Below are positions 22,656 to 34,477 of a DNA stretch of 64,000 nt, in pieces (within the stretch, counting starts at the first letter, position 1; each line of letters starts with the position of its first letter). The notes under the pieces were generated by a model. The model was not told the DNA's origin, searched no databases, and saw only the letters and a list, made by a program, of their open reading frames with translations. The stretch covers positions 6,202,501 through 6,266,500 of the forward strand of contig NC_059501.1 of assembly GCF_914767665.1 (NCBI RefSeq), given 5' to 3'. The translations under genes and the position numbers were made by a program. Source of the DNA: Harmonia axyridis. Its lineage: Eukaryota; Arthropoda; Insecta; Coleoptera; Coccinellidae.

Positions 22656-24840
22656 TGTACGGTGACCACCAAATTTGCCATTCATTTTTTCTAGGTCAAC
22701 TTGAATCAAAGATCCCCTCACTGGACAACGAATTTCGTACAGTGATTTTTTGAAGAAGAAACTACAATTTTTAGCTACTTATAGCCGAAAATATTATATT
22801 CTAATTGAATCTGAGATTTCGTATGTACCAGGTGCCTGCTGATCAGTGAAACAACGCTCAGGTGAAGATAGTGGACATCTGTGTGAAAACCCAAATCATT
22901 TTCGAAATATTTTGACAGCTCAATTAGTTTAATTCATAGATCTTGCGATACACGCATGAATAATACATATTTCGTGTTAAATTGGCCAATTATAGTTATC
23001 AATATCATTGCCGCTACTTCCTTGACATAGTATATTCTCGTCTGTATCAGATATTATTTTCATCAATAGGCAGCAAACGAATGAGTTAATAATTGAGAGA
23101 GAAAAGCTTCAAGTCAAAACACTCAATATTCGATCACACCCATTCATTGAAGCAATAAACGTCAACCTAAAGACAGATTAAATATAACCAGATTGCATTC
23201 AAAACCGGTGATCTGCCGTTACAAGGTACGAATTTCAAGCGAGGCGCTGGAATTAAGAGCACTGTTCCATGTCTTTATCCCGTTTAATTTGAATAAAGGC
23301 CGTTCAGGATCATATTATTGTTCGAATATTCATTTTTGATGTCGGTTACTTATCGTTTGTACGTCCATATCGACGTATCTAATCGGTACACTTCGCTACC
23401 GTGTAGGATTTTCTGGTCCCCCGAGGCGGATCAACAGCATCGGACTGGATTTCACGTGGTCGAAGTGAATGTATTAATTTATAAATGAATAATTCATTCT
23501 TTTCGATGTGAGGCAACATGGAATTTCAATTTTCGCACAAACTATGTTGTCGACTATCAAGTGTGCGTGTGTGTATTATTCGCGATAGTTTCTTCGCCAC
23601 GTAAACATATTTATTTTCGTAAAAAGACCTATACAGGGTGTTAGTGCATAAATACTACTAACTTCAGGGCGTCATTCTGCACGAAAAAAATAATGATAGT
23701 TATTCGGAAAAATATCATTTTTTTCGTGCAAAATCACGCCTTGAAGTTAGTAGCATTCGCTTCGTGTTCCGAGATACGGAATGTTTAAGTTCTTCTAAAA
23801 AAAACTGTCTATATATTTATTGCTCTGAAAAACATACATGTCGAAATTTGGGCTCAGTAAACAGATGCAATAACGATGGGATATAGTAATAACTATCAAG
23901 TTGAAATAGCGAGAATGTTACTATTTTTGTATATCCAACAGAAATTAGGAATATTGTTTTCACTGAAAAGAAGGGTTCATTGTATTAAAGAATGACAATC
24001 GTCAATTTGATTTCATCGATACAATTTGCGAAATCCGAAGCTATATTGTTTTGTTGATCAGTCATCTGCACCAAATTTTCTTATCATAAACCCAGTCTTG
24101 TTTGCGATTTATTCCTTGGTTCTTCAAGTCGGATAATCAATAGTTGGATGTATTTAACGTGTTCGTTTGTTTCTTCCATTATTGGTATTCGTGAAACACT
24201 AAATTCACGAATAATCAAACGAATTCCGAGCGACGTGAGGCCACAGGAAGCTCCCTCGATAACAATTTGTTCCGACGTGGAAAAATAATCATAATTCCGC
24301 CATTAGTATGGGTCCGACAATTCCATCTACGCGAAACACTTATGGTAATGATTATTAGTGAAAATTTCGAGGTGCCTGTAATTGCTGCTTGGCATGTACG
24401 CGGTCTCGCGGTGGCGTATCTGGCCGATCTGGCGGCTTATTATGTAAACGGTCGCGTTGTAGAGAGCGAGCGTATAACTGGCGTAGTTCGGATTTTCGTA
24501 GGAATTCCGTTTATTAGGCAGTTTCTGAACCGGTGTGGCGTGAAAGTAAATCGCAGGTCTGGTCGTTAGTTCGGTTGTTATAAACTCGCTTTTTATTGGT
24601 TCTTTATTATTTAATGGTGCCGCGAACAAATGGGTGGATAGCTGAAGCACTTGCGTGATTTTGAGTACACGGTTGATGGCGGTTGTTTCGTTTGATCTTT
24701 TGCAGTAATAGTGACAGCAAATAGTCGGAAGTCAACGTTTTGTTGCTTGTTTATTTGTATTGATGAAAAGAAATGGAATATTGATCTGTCCAACTCAGAA
24801 CATGACCTCAAAGGAAACAGTAAGGTTTGCAGTTCTGCAA
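22656..24840. other. non-coding with an inverted-repeat element and regulatory-like block
   Basis: Holds an inverted repeat at 23652-23754. The island 24230-24600 (TAATTGCTG, CTTATTATG, GTAAACGG cores; GC-rich) is unique in the window. The frame 24267-24569 and its minus-strand shadow have no family motif. Confidence 0.4.
23652..23754. repeat. imperfect inverted repeat, MITE-like
   Basis: TACTAACTTCAGGGCGTCAT and its near complement (ATCACGCCTTGAAGTTAGTA) form arms joined by a loop around 23695-23715, with the poly-A/T arms AAAAAAATAATGAT pairing too. CAGGGTGTTAGTG lies just outside, a common start of short DNA transposons. Confidence 0.65.
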
Positions 24841-25177
24841 TTAGTCCCGATACAAACGACAAGAATTTATTGTTTTTTGAAGGGAAAAAATACAGTTGAA
24901 GCAAAACTTTGGCTTGATGAAGAGTTTCCGGGGTCTGCACCAGGAAAATCAACCATCATTGATTGATATGCTAAGTTGAAACGGAATGACTTCCAAGTGT
25001 CATCTATGTGAATATCCTCCTGAGTCCCGACATAATATTAAAGGTGATATAAAGGTGATATTTGGGATTTCGGTTCATTTAACACTGAAAAAGTCACAAA
25101 ATTTTTTTGAAAAATTTTATTCAAGGGGAAGTACAAAAAAAATAATGTCCAATGAGATGGACATCAGGACGATATCA

Positions 25178-25633
25178 TTATAGATTATTATGCAAATGAA
25201 AATTTCTGAAGCAATTATTGCTACCTGTCAAGCACAAAAATAGGGTACATTTCTCACAATAAAATTTAGTTTTCAATTTGCAACCTGGATTTTTACACCC
25301 CTTCCGAATACGATCAATTAGAGGACGAATCTTGTACAAGCGGTCGAGCGTTTTTTCTTGAGGTGTGACATTGTTATCGATCACTACTTTCAGATTATTC
25401 CTAATCAAGAAATATCGATCCCTGGTCATTGCAGTAGCTATTGCACTAACTTTAGTTGTTTTTGCCCAGTACATTCTTACTTGGGGATATTTCAAACATG
25501 ACATCAAAATTGTAATAGCTATAAACTTTTTAATTTCTGGTAATATCAGATTCATTGATTTTCCCTTCTCTTCCAAAAATTTCACATTCGTGCAATCACA
25601 AATATTCTGGAGAATCTCATCATCCAGATACAT
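25178..25633 (-). pseudogene. piggyBac transposase, main exon remnant
   Basis: 151 codons. Residues 1-115 or so align by eye with the N-terminal half of the piggyBac DDE domain. They include ILMSCLKYPQVRMYW, ATAMTRDRYFLIRNNLKVV and LDRLYKIRPLIDRIR. At GCKNPGCKLKTKFYCEKC, LFLCL, NCF and NFH it passes abruptly into the family's C-terminal cysteine-rich zinc-binding domain. The catalytic aspartates are therefore absent. Upstream on the same strand (25650-25995) lie the acidic stretch and PLSVIRERITTERVYNRNR. These are interrupted by two stop codons: one after DDEKIE and one after VESRRD. Confidence 0.88.
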
Positions 25634-25995
25634 TTTTAAATAGTCCTGAACTTTCTAATCTCTGCGAGATTCGACGTTGTCAACAGGTTCTTCAAACACG
25701 AAGTTTGGTGGAATAAAGTTTTTCAATATTTTCCAATTCATGCGGTTTCTGTTATAAACCCGTTCAGTAGTTATCCTTTCTCTAATCACACTTAGCGGCT
25801 CGTCATCAGAATCTTCTTCAGACAAAATGTCCTCAGGAGCGTCCTCAATTTCCTGGATATCTTGCTGAATCTCGAAATCAACTTCATCATTAGAAAAATC
25901 ATCTAATTCTAAGTCTGAACAGTCGGCATCCAGAAGTTATTCGATTTTTTCATCGTCTACTCCAAATCTCAGTCGTTTTTTCGTCCCGAAAATCG

Positions 25996-26193
25996 CTGAA
26001 AGAAAAAGTATCGTTATGTGGAAAAAGTTTGAGTATGACCTACTGTCCAACTGGATGGACAGGTACAAAAATAGTCATTTTTTGTTCAATAACACTTGTA
26101 GTAAAAAAAAAATGATTTGATTACATTCTTAGAATACTAATGCAGTGACACAAACAAACATCACACATAAAATAGGAAAAAATCAATACTTAC
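25996..26193 (-). other. intron of the piggyBac transposase
   Basis: The minus strand shows donor GTAAGT (26188-26193) after ATGATGGCCGCC...ATTGACT, and an acceptor TTTTTCTTTCAG ending at 25996. This 198-bp intron joins MMAAFRPTTID to SIFGTKKRLRFGVDDEKIE in frame. The exon 1 ATG pair is at 26222-26227. Confidence 0.65.
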
Positions 26194-26801
26194 AGTCAAT
26201 AGTTGTAGGACGAAAGGCGGCCATCATGAACAAAATTTTAATAAACAAATAACAGCGCACTGTGGCATAACAGCAAAACAGCTGGGCATGCAACGCGTTC
26301 GTAAATTCATCCAATACGTTGGACCGAAGGATTTACTGTCGTAAATTCACTACAATATTAATAATACGCTTGAATCTGGATGTCCAACATATTGGACATC
26401 GGGACTCAGGAGGATAATACATCTATAGGCTAAAGGGACTCAATTGGAGCTCAATGAAAGCAGTCATTCTTGATCACTAAATTTTCAAAGGATTTTTGTC
26501 TGGATCAAATAATTTCTGTGTTCAATCTTATTTTATTGTTTTATCCATTATATATTTTAAACGATCAAAGATTTGATCAGGCGATCAAAGTTTTGTGATA
26601 CCTGCGATTAGTGATCTAGTTTCCGAGAAAAAGGTCCCCTACCAAAATTTCTAGATCACCTCGATATTAATAACATCGTTCTCCAGATGGAGAGATACGC
26701 ATTTTATTGTGGGAAATCGTTCGTTATAATTTCGTTATGACGGCCCATCCAAAATCCCAATCCCCATCATTGATTGATATGCTAAGTTAAAACGTGGTTA
26801 A

Positions 26802-27263
26802 ATGAGAACCGAAGACGACGAACGCAGTGGACGCCCAAAAAAGGCTGTCACCGACGAAAAAATCAAAAAAATTTACAAAATAATTTTGAATCACCGTGAA
26901 GTGAAGTTGATCGAGATAGCAGACATTGTGAAGATATCTTCTGAACGTGTACATCATATCATTCACGAATATTTGTACATGAGAAAGCTGTGCGCAAAAT
27001 GGGTGCCGCGCGAGCTCACAATCGATCGAAAGCAACAACGGGATAATGATTCTGAGCAGTGTTTGAAGCTGTTTAAGTGCAATAACTCTGAATTTTTGTC
27101 CAATCGGCAGTCAGCTGAGTGGATTGCATACGATGAACCGAATCCAAAACGAGGAAAAATACAACACTCAGCTGAAAGGGTTTTGGCATCAGTATTCTGG
27201 GATGCGCAATTTTCATTGATTACCTCCAAAAGTGCCAGACCATCGACAGCGATTATTATATAG
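26802..27263 (+). pseudogene. mariner transposase, N-terminal and middle part
   Basis: This frame carries the second helix-turn-helix (KLIEIADIVKISSERVHHII) and the SAEWIAYDEPNPKRGK block. However, the first catalytic motif MDETWLHHF is lost by a deletion just before SNRQSAEW. It ends out of frame relative to 27316-27513. Confidence 0.85.
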
Positions 27264-27315
27264 TGTTATTGGTTATTGGATGAAATCGTTAAAAAACGGC
27301 CCTAGTTGAAGAAAG

Positions 27316-27513
27316 GTGCTGTTTCATCAAGACAATGCGCCGAATCACAAATCAATGAAAACAATTGCAAAATTGCATGAATTGGGCTTCGAATTGCTTT
27401 TACATCCACCGTATTCGCCAGATCTGGCCCCCAACGACTTTTTCCTGTTCTCAGACCTCAAAAGAATGCTCGCTGGAAAGAAATTTGCCGCCAATGAAGA
27501 AGTAATCGCCTAA
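27316..27513 (+). pseudogene. mariner transposase, C-terminal part
   Basis: Carries HQDNAPNHKSMKTIAKL, PPYSPDLAPNDFFLFSDLKRMLAGKK. It stops at NEEVIA by a nonsense codon (TAA at 27511-27513), after which the text reads TVAYFEAKDKSYYKNGVEKLE. Confidence 0.88.
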
Positions 27514-27600
27514 ACTGTGGCCTATTTTGAAGCGAAAGATAAATCGTACTACAAAAATGGTGTCGAAAAGTTGGAAAATTCATGCAAGTCGTCTGTCATA

Positions 27601-29733
27601 AAAGAGCCCATAAATATCCATCAAAACAGCCTAGTGTGTAGTGGTGACGTTTTTTTTTGCGGAACTAGAAGAAATTAACTCTAGGGAAACAATGGCCAAA
27701 TCCGTGTCCCTCATTTGTATGCCCGTTACGCAACTAAAGCAGCGTTTTACAAGACATTAACGACACTGCCGAAACGGGCCACTTGTGGGAAATAAATAAG
27801 GCCATAAACTCAAAGCGGGGCCGTAAAAATCAATCGTAAATCACCACATGCATACATGCCGGCATGGTAGACATCTGCGAACGTTGTCGGGAGCGCCTCC
27901 GCCGCCGTCAGATTGAACACTTTTCATCGAGAGGAAGAAGAAGAAGAGTATAGAGAACGGATTCCTCGTGATCGGCAGTTTAACGGCCCCATGATTGGGT
28001 TTCAATATGTCGACGTTGTTAAGACGGAGTCGTTAACTTTAACGGGTTTGTGTAGAAACGAGATACAGTTCGGTTAGATGATCCATTTTCTGAGAGAGAT
28101 CAGTCGTTCGGGGGATTTCTTGGCTTTGGTTCCAAGTTCGGGGAATGGCGGAGAATTGAGGAATGTTCGTGAAATACAAAGTGGCAACAAAGCGGCCTTT
28201 AAATACCTCTCGAATTGCTCTGCAACTTATTTTACCTAAACTGTCCTCGAGTGATGAATATCAACCACAATAAGGATCAGTTTTCTGAGTTACCTCAGAT
28301 CGTATGACGTTAGCCTAAGTCTTTCAACACTTGATCTTTTTATCCTCTCTTCAATCGCCCTCTTAGAGCTGCTCACTGGCGATGATAGGCTAGATGACAC
28401 TTTTAGAAATCGAAATAGAAATGAGAAATACATCTACTATTTCCTGAAAATACATTGTTGCGGCAATAAACTAACTCAAGACAAATTATGGCGCTTTGAA
28501 TATATCGCAAAGAAGCTCATGGTATCATGACTGCCGCTTATGACGTAGTAGTTGATTAAACCTTCCCATAACCTCTCGTTGTGTAGTTTGTGTTTATGCT
28601 GCACGTAGAAAGTTAACTAAATAGGTCTAACGTCTAACACAAACCGAATAGAGTTAGGAATATACCATAGATATAGATTAGAATACCATATCACAGATAA
28701 CTGTGATTATACAACTCATGGTCTGATGAACCAATAGAATCCGTAAATTTCCCATACTTACGGCGTATTTATAAATGACTATACTACTTGGCGATGTGAT
28801 ATAATCGTTTTGATGTTTCGCCTCATGCCATATTGGGATCATTTCCACAGTAACATTCTTGGACGTTCACGAAAAAATAAAAGTCTAGCTCAGTGAAATG
28901 TCATTGAATTATCAAAATGCTGCTCTTCGGATATGGTTATTGAAATTATTCGTTATATAATCGTAACGAATACCACTCGAGCGTAGACAATATATTTCGA
29001 TTATACGAACCTCTTCACTCGACGTAGTTCGCCAAACACCACTCGAGCTGTGCTCTCGTGATGTTTCACGCACTATCCAATATGGTCTTTGCTCTTGTGG
29101 TATTTTAACCGATTATGGCGAGTTTTCCAATAGAAATGATACTAGTCATACTAAATTTTATGATCTTTGTTACGTTGGTTCCGAAGAAAATAAATAAAAT
29201 TAATCTTGAGGAACGCACCTATAAAGAGTATTTGGAACCCCTCTGTAAGTCCTATAGTTTACGAATTGGAAATTTTATATTTTCTTAATACAAATTCGCA
29301 GTTTTAAATTTTTTATTCTCGTCTCTAACCGAAATCCTATCCTGTATGCCCTCAACAATTTTTGTCTCTCTCCCACTTGTGGACCAAGACGAAGACAAGT
29401 TCAGACGACGTCGGCCAGTCTACAACCACGCTCTCTGCAAACAGACCGACATTTATCAGGTCCTAACAGCCCATTTGGCCAGCATCATCGACCAATGCAG
29501 CCAGTGATGCTCGGTTCTGAAGAAAAACATCGCCAATGAATGAATACTTTAAGAGACAACAACTTTTTTCGTTTAAGATAAAACGGTCGCATCTAGATAC
29601 ATGGTCGGTTGAATTTTCACAATTCAAGGGAAATATGATTGTTCGCTGCACCCGAGAGTCAGTTGAGGGGAAATCAGTTCTTGGAGGGGTTATTTTCGTC
29701 CATATTTAGAGATTTTTTCAATTTTCAATTAGT
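27601..29733. promoter_or_regulatory. candidate regulatory region
   Basis: The block 27690-28060 is GC-rich and unique. It has GCCATAAA (27801-27808) and GCCGTAAA (27820-27827) only 11 bp apart, as expected for paired posterior Hox/Caudal sites. The stretch 28060-29730 is AT-rich without recognised elements. A CT/GACA-rich piece at 29330-29470 has no recognised family. Confidence 0.4.
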
Positions 29734-30141
29734 ACCGTAGAACAAAATAGTGCGGTAATGTATCAGTTCCTCAAAGATTTCATGGTTCTATGTTGGTACT
29801 GGGAACTCCCTTGTTGCGGATTCATCTGTTATCTCTCAACCTAACCTTACCTAACCTACATTTTTCAATGCAAAAACCGCTGGACGATATTTATGGAAAT
29901 ATTCCATTGATTATTCTTATTATATGAATATGAAATATTGCTTGAATATTAATTATTGTTTTAATTCACTGAATTTTGATTGAAATCAATATTTCCATAA
30001 ATATCGTTCAGTGGTTTTTGCATTTGAAAATGTTATGTAGGTTAGGTAAGGTAAGGTTAGGTTGACAGATAACATATGACAATGAAATATAATCATGAAA
30101 TCTTTGTGACTGATACATTCCCGCACGCTTTCGTTCTACAA
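29734..30141. mobile_element. foldback element, about 408 bp
   Basis: Long arms: GTAGAACAAAATAGTGCGG, ATGTATCAGT, AAAGATTTCATG, TCAACCTAACCTTACC, CAAAAACCGCTGGACGATAT on the left and their complements in mirror order on the right up to 30141. The centre (29905-29990) is AT-rich. Arms contain CCTAACC repeats resembling the insect telomere unit TTAGG. A second, half copy is at 53530-53710. Confidence 0.85.
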
Positions 30142-30984
30142 GTTACGGCAGAATGAACGGATTTGCAACAGATTTAGAGTAAGAATAAACCACATCACTT
30201 TAATCGGATTTAGACACAATTTTCTTGAAATAAGTTACAACTAAGGATTCTCAATATCAGTAGTTATTATAGAAAAAACGTTACGAAGAAATCAAACTTT
30301 ATAGGCTCAATATAAATTCCCAACTGAAATTTCACATTACCACCCTCTACCATCCAGTTAAATCCGTACATATCTAGATTTTTTTTACACATAACACCGT
30401 AAGCCCCGTCACAAACCAAACCGTTACCCCAATAAACCCCAAAAACGAAAAAAAACAACCCATTCACAACGAATTCGACCCCGCGTATCGCCATCCTATC
30501 GCCCCAATTAAACAACGCCGCCCGGCCTATTATACCGCCCGGTCCCCGAACGCCATCGCGAAATTGCATATCTCGTAGCGGTAACGACCGACGGCGCCGT
30601 ATAGAACCGGTCCCATAACGCCCGTAACGGCCCGACACTGCACAATTTCCCATTCGGTATACGCCTGGGCGCTAGCCAGATAACGCCGCATAACGTTGCA
30701 AAATGCAACGTGCTGCATTGCGACACAGGGACGTCCGCCTCGTTGTCTGCGTGCATCGAATGTGTGTGTATGTGTGTTCGTTCCATTGGCGTGTCTGGAC
30801 CTTGGGAAATGGGGAAGCTGCCCCGATCCGTCGAGCGCTTGTTTTCCGAATTGGGCGGTATAATATTTCGTGCCATAAACATCCGAAAGAAATGAGCTAA
30901 AATGTCGGATTTCGAATTTCGTTAAGGCGATATTCGAAATTTTGTGTACCTATTAATTTGAATAGTATATTTTCTAAACTTCAA
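30142..30984. promoter_or_regulatory. GC-rich unique island
   Basis: 30470-30880 is GC-rich with CCGTAAGCC, CGTAACGG, a GCCATAAA at 30872-30879, and a TGTGTGTATGTGTGT stretch. The frames on both strands (30267-30900) have no family motif. Candidate enhancer only. Confidence 0.35.
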
Positions 30985-31760
30985 GGCTTTATTGTAAAAA
31001 ACTGGTTATGCACCCGTTCGCAACATGGGGTCTAGAATTGTCGTGCTGTAAAATCAATATAGGTAATGTCTTTCATTGTATTACGGCCATTTGTCTTTCA
31101 AAGCTCGGCTCAAACGCATTAATTGCTTTTGATAACGATCGCCTGTGATTGTTTTAGTCGGTTTTATCAAAAATTATACTACGCTCAGCTGATTTCACCA
31201 AATACTGAACATGATCTTGGAACCGTTAATATTCGGTTTGGCCGTTGACGTCGAAGCATGGCCGGAATATCCCCATGATTTTCTGCGCTTGGGATTATCG
31301 TAACAAACCCATTTTTCGAATCCAGTCACAATGCGTTGCAGAAATCCGTTCCGTCTTTGCCTTGCGAGCAGCTGTTCACAAACAGACAAACGCCGTTCAA
31401 CATCTTTTGGCTTCAACTCGTACGGCACCCAATTTCCTTGTTTCTGAATCATTCCCACGACTTTCAGGCGTTTTCAAATGGCTTGTTGCGTCACTTTCAA
31501 TGATCCTGCCAATTTTTGTTGATCAAGTAATGCCTACAATTCTGCATTATCGAAAACCTTCTCTATTCCACCGCCATGCTGGTCTTCGACGGTGAAATCA
31601 CCGTTCTTGAAGCGTTGAAACCACTCTCGGCACCTTCTTTCACTAATAGCGGCCTCACCATAAGTATTTGAAAACATTCCTCAGCCGCAGATTTCTTCAT
31701 TTTGAAGCAGAAAATTAAAACCTTCCGCAAATGACGAGAATTTGGCTCGTAAGCTGACAT
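30985..31760 (-). mobile_element. DD34D mariner (same family as 21.4 kb), truncated at both ends
   Basis: The minus strand runs from MSAYEPNSRHLRKVLIFCFKM (31760) through AEESGFNAS-type sequence, MGMIQKQGNWVPYELKPKDVERR and VTGFEKWVCYDNPKRRKS to TAKPNINGSKIMFSIW. The catalytic half with HDNARPH and PSDYHLF is deleted, replaced by a jump to the 3' end at about 31060. Neither inverted repeat is present. Confidence 0.85.
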
Positions 31761-32293
31761 GAAATCTCTGAAGTTGCCAACGTGGTAAAAAGCGAAACAT
31801 CAGATGACAAACCGACTAGACTACGTCAAAAAGCCCGGAATTTTTCGTTTGTGTCCAAAGGAAGTATTCTCGAACGATTCCAGAAAAAAATCATTACTAT
31901 CCGAATTCGAATTGTAAACGCGCCACTGGTCCCTTTGTATGTGTACGTGTACGTGGATCTGATGGTTCAAGGGCGCGGTGTTACGACCCGGCCATGGCGA
32001 CAAGGTCGCTAAATTAGTTTGCCGTTGCAGGTTATGGGCTAGGTCTAGGACTTGATTCCCGCACAGTTTGTATCCGAATGTGCAATTGGGGACTTCATCT
32101 GAACGTTTGCTATGTGCAGTTGCGGATTACGCTGGGGATGGGAGATCGTTTAATTACTGTGGATGTTGCAGGGATATCGGCTATAAACAGTGGCGGCTCG
32201 ACGGAGAAATCAGTGCCCCCCCTAGATATCAATGACAATGTCCTCATTCGCGATCATAACAAATATAAGTATATGAATACCTTTTCATTGAGG
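31761..32293. other. unique non-coding, moderate GC
   Basis: Contains CCGGCCATGGCGACAAGG at 31989-32006 and no transposon match. No coding motif. Confidence 0.3.
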
Positions 32294-32648
32294 GTGACTT
32301 CCATAAGTGTCATCTATGTGAATAATAATAAATATATGGGCTAAAGGGACTCAGGTTCTCGACCAATTGCATCCCAACGAAAGCAGTAATACTAGATCAC
32401 TAAATTTTCGAAGGATTTTTGTTCAAATCATTTATGTGTTCAATTTTATTTTATTGTTTGATCCATCATAGATTTCAAACGATCAAAGATTTGATCAGAC
32501 GATCAAAGTTTTGTGGAATCTGCGATTAGTGATCTAGTTTCCGAGAAAAATCTCCTCTACCAAAATTTCTAGATGACCTCGATTTTAGTATTATTTTATT
32601 GTGGGAAATCGTTCGTTATAATTTCGTTATGACGGCCCATCCAAACTC
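32294..32648 (+). repeat. uninterrupted copy of the duplicated segment
   Basis: Matches 24986-25015 plus 26414-26762 without the piggyBac insertion (GTGAATAATAATAAATATAT at the empty site). No flanking mariner, so this may be the source locus. Its end has homeodomain-type ATTTCGTTATGA and TTTTATTGTGGG. Confidence 0.8.
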
Positions 32649-34451
32649 CCAATCGCATTACGTAAACTATTACGTATCATCCGAAATTCCCACTAATGAA
32701 TCCGAGATCCTTATTTGGAGCAATTTCGATTCGAAATCTTCCGATCGTAAAAAAATAATTAGCCCTCTTGCCCGACTTGTGAGTGTTAATGAACAATTAA
32801 CCGCGCTACAAAAGTCGTAAATAATAATAAACATCGTTGCGATTGTACAATAATTTTATTGTTATCGTTCACGTTATTAGTAAATCAGTTGGCATTATCT
32901 TAATAACAAATAGGCGCCTGAGAATGTTATTTTCGCTTTTACATTTATGGTTTTATCTTGTTGCGGGGACAGTTGCTCAATAGGAGTTTAGTGGTTTCTG
33001 TTCGAAGGAAAGGATTCGAACGGAATCTGTTCTAAACGAACACCACAACTGTATGGTCCCTATAAATCCTTTTTTCTTGACGAATACCTAATGGTGGATC
33101 TAACCACATAGTGACGAGGTTCAGGGGGCAGAGTCCCTTCGGTGAGCAGAGCGAGTCTATACTATATAAACCCGTTCGTGTGATATTGAATCAGGGCCTA
33201 AACGGGGCATCTTAGAGCAAAAATTACAAGAATAAGATTCGCCCACATTCAATTTCGCCACAAAAATTACTATCTTATCCTCTCAAATTTGTAGGGAGAA
33301 AGAGCAACAAACATTCTCCTTATGTGCCTATAAGACTTTTCAATCCAACAAGGTATTGGTTTATTTCTGTAGTTTGTTCAGCTGCAACATTTATCAATCA
33401 ACACTAGGTACAAAACTTTCATTCTGGTTAATATAAAAGGTCCCCGAACGTCGCTGGCAGGACGATGTTGGCCCTTCTGGCCTGATTGTTACGTTGATGC
33501 TTCCCAAGCGTCGTCGGGCAGGGTTAGGTACCTACATCTCGTTATGTAAAGTGTCTGTTCTCTGGCATAATTCAGGCGTTATGGCTCGCCCCATAACTTG
33601 GACGATGAGACAGTCGTATTAGGAACGATGATGTCAAACGGTCCCGCTACAACAGTTCCGCCGCCTATTTCCTCCTATTCGAAACCCCGTGTTATCGAAC
33701 TAGGGCCATAAGAAGGGATTCTAGCTGAACTTGGGAAAACGCAAATGTAAATGGTGCGTGATGGCGGAAGAGGGAAATAACAAAACACTTAGGGACGAGT
33801 TTGGGATCGTTGCATTGTGGCGAAATCGAACCAGAACGAATACAAAATTGTGTATTTTAGCCTTCGAAATGTGTTTATCGGAGTTTCAGGATGTATCCAT
33901 TTTTATATAACATTTTGATCATTTCTTATAACATATTGAATTATTCTATTTGTAAGTGTAGAAACTATTATGATTTAATATCTGAAAACAAAATTAATAA
34001 TACAAAAAAAATACCACCTCGTAAGAAAAATCAATGTCAACAATCTATCAATATAATTTAATTACAAATGAAATGCTTATATGCTCTATTACAGTGAAGA
34101 TGGGTTAATACTACGAGATCTGAGTTCAACTACTGCTATCCTTTCAGCGTTTTTAGGATCCCTCCACTTTCAAGGATGAGTGTAGCAATCTCTAACGTTC
34201 CTCTGATTTACCGTCCTTTTTAACTAAATGCAAGAATTCCAATAAGTTTTTAGGTCTTCATTTTTAATTTCGTAAAAATGGATTTTCAGCCTTTGATTAG
34301 ACTTTTTGTTTATTATTTTCATGTGAAAATTCATAATATATGTTCGGAAAGTTATCCCATCCATATATTTATTTTTTAATAAAGAGGTCATCTAATTTTT
34401 TCCATTCCAACAAAATTAATAAATATGCATGGAATAAATGAACCCAAGTTT

Positions 34452-34477
34452 ATTCGAATAAATTAATTTATTCGAAT
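34452..34477. repeat. 26-bp perfect palindrome
   Basis: ATTCGAATAAATT followed directly by its reverse complement. The centre contains TTAATT, so it can also bind homeodomain proteins symmetrically. Confidence 0.85.

Larger units (their letters stand above)
25016..26413 (-). mobile_element. piggyBac-type element, internally deleted
   Basis: Perfect 15-bp terminal inverted repeats: CCTCCTGAGTCCCGA at 25016-25030 and its complement at 26399-26413. The transposase on the minus strand has a short first exon, an intron, acidic N-terminus, DDE_Tnp_1_7-type core (RMYWAKTTKVSAIATAM, RDRYFLIRNNLKVV, YKIRPLIDRIR) and a cysteine-rich end. The core between IDRIR and the cysteine domain is deleted. The uninserted site exists at 32321-32335. 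Confidence 0.88.
24986..26762 (+). repeat. duplicated locus segment inserted in mariner, itself split by piggyBac
   Basis: Its two ends (24986-25015 and 26414-26762) together match 32294-32648 along its length, starting at TGACTTCC and ending at GACGGCCCATCCAAA. The 31-bp repeat of mariner sequence flanks it. The internal 1.4 kb is the piggyBac relic. No coding capacity. Confidence 0.85.
24845..27600 (+). mobile_element. irritans-type mariner split by a 1.8-kb insertion
   Basis: The N-terminal part (24845-24983: FLKGKNTVEAKLWLDEEFPG, SAPGKSTIID) is continued at 26764 after an insertion. The remainder (26802-27513) has RTEDDERSGRPKKAVTDEKI, KLIEIADIVKISSERVHHII, QSAEWIAYDEPNPKRGKIQ, then HQDNAPNHKSMKTIAKLHEL and PPYSPDLAPNDFFLFSDLKRML. 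A 31-bp piece (24953-24983 and 26764-26794, one mismatch) is present on both sides of the insertion. The 3' end decays after KSYYKNGVEKLE and no right inverted repeat is visible. Confidence 0.88.

Noticed and set aside
29328..29700. Possible unknown exon (readable text across 29390-29690)
   Set aside because: Stops interrupt it, there are no convincing splice sites, and no family resemblance.
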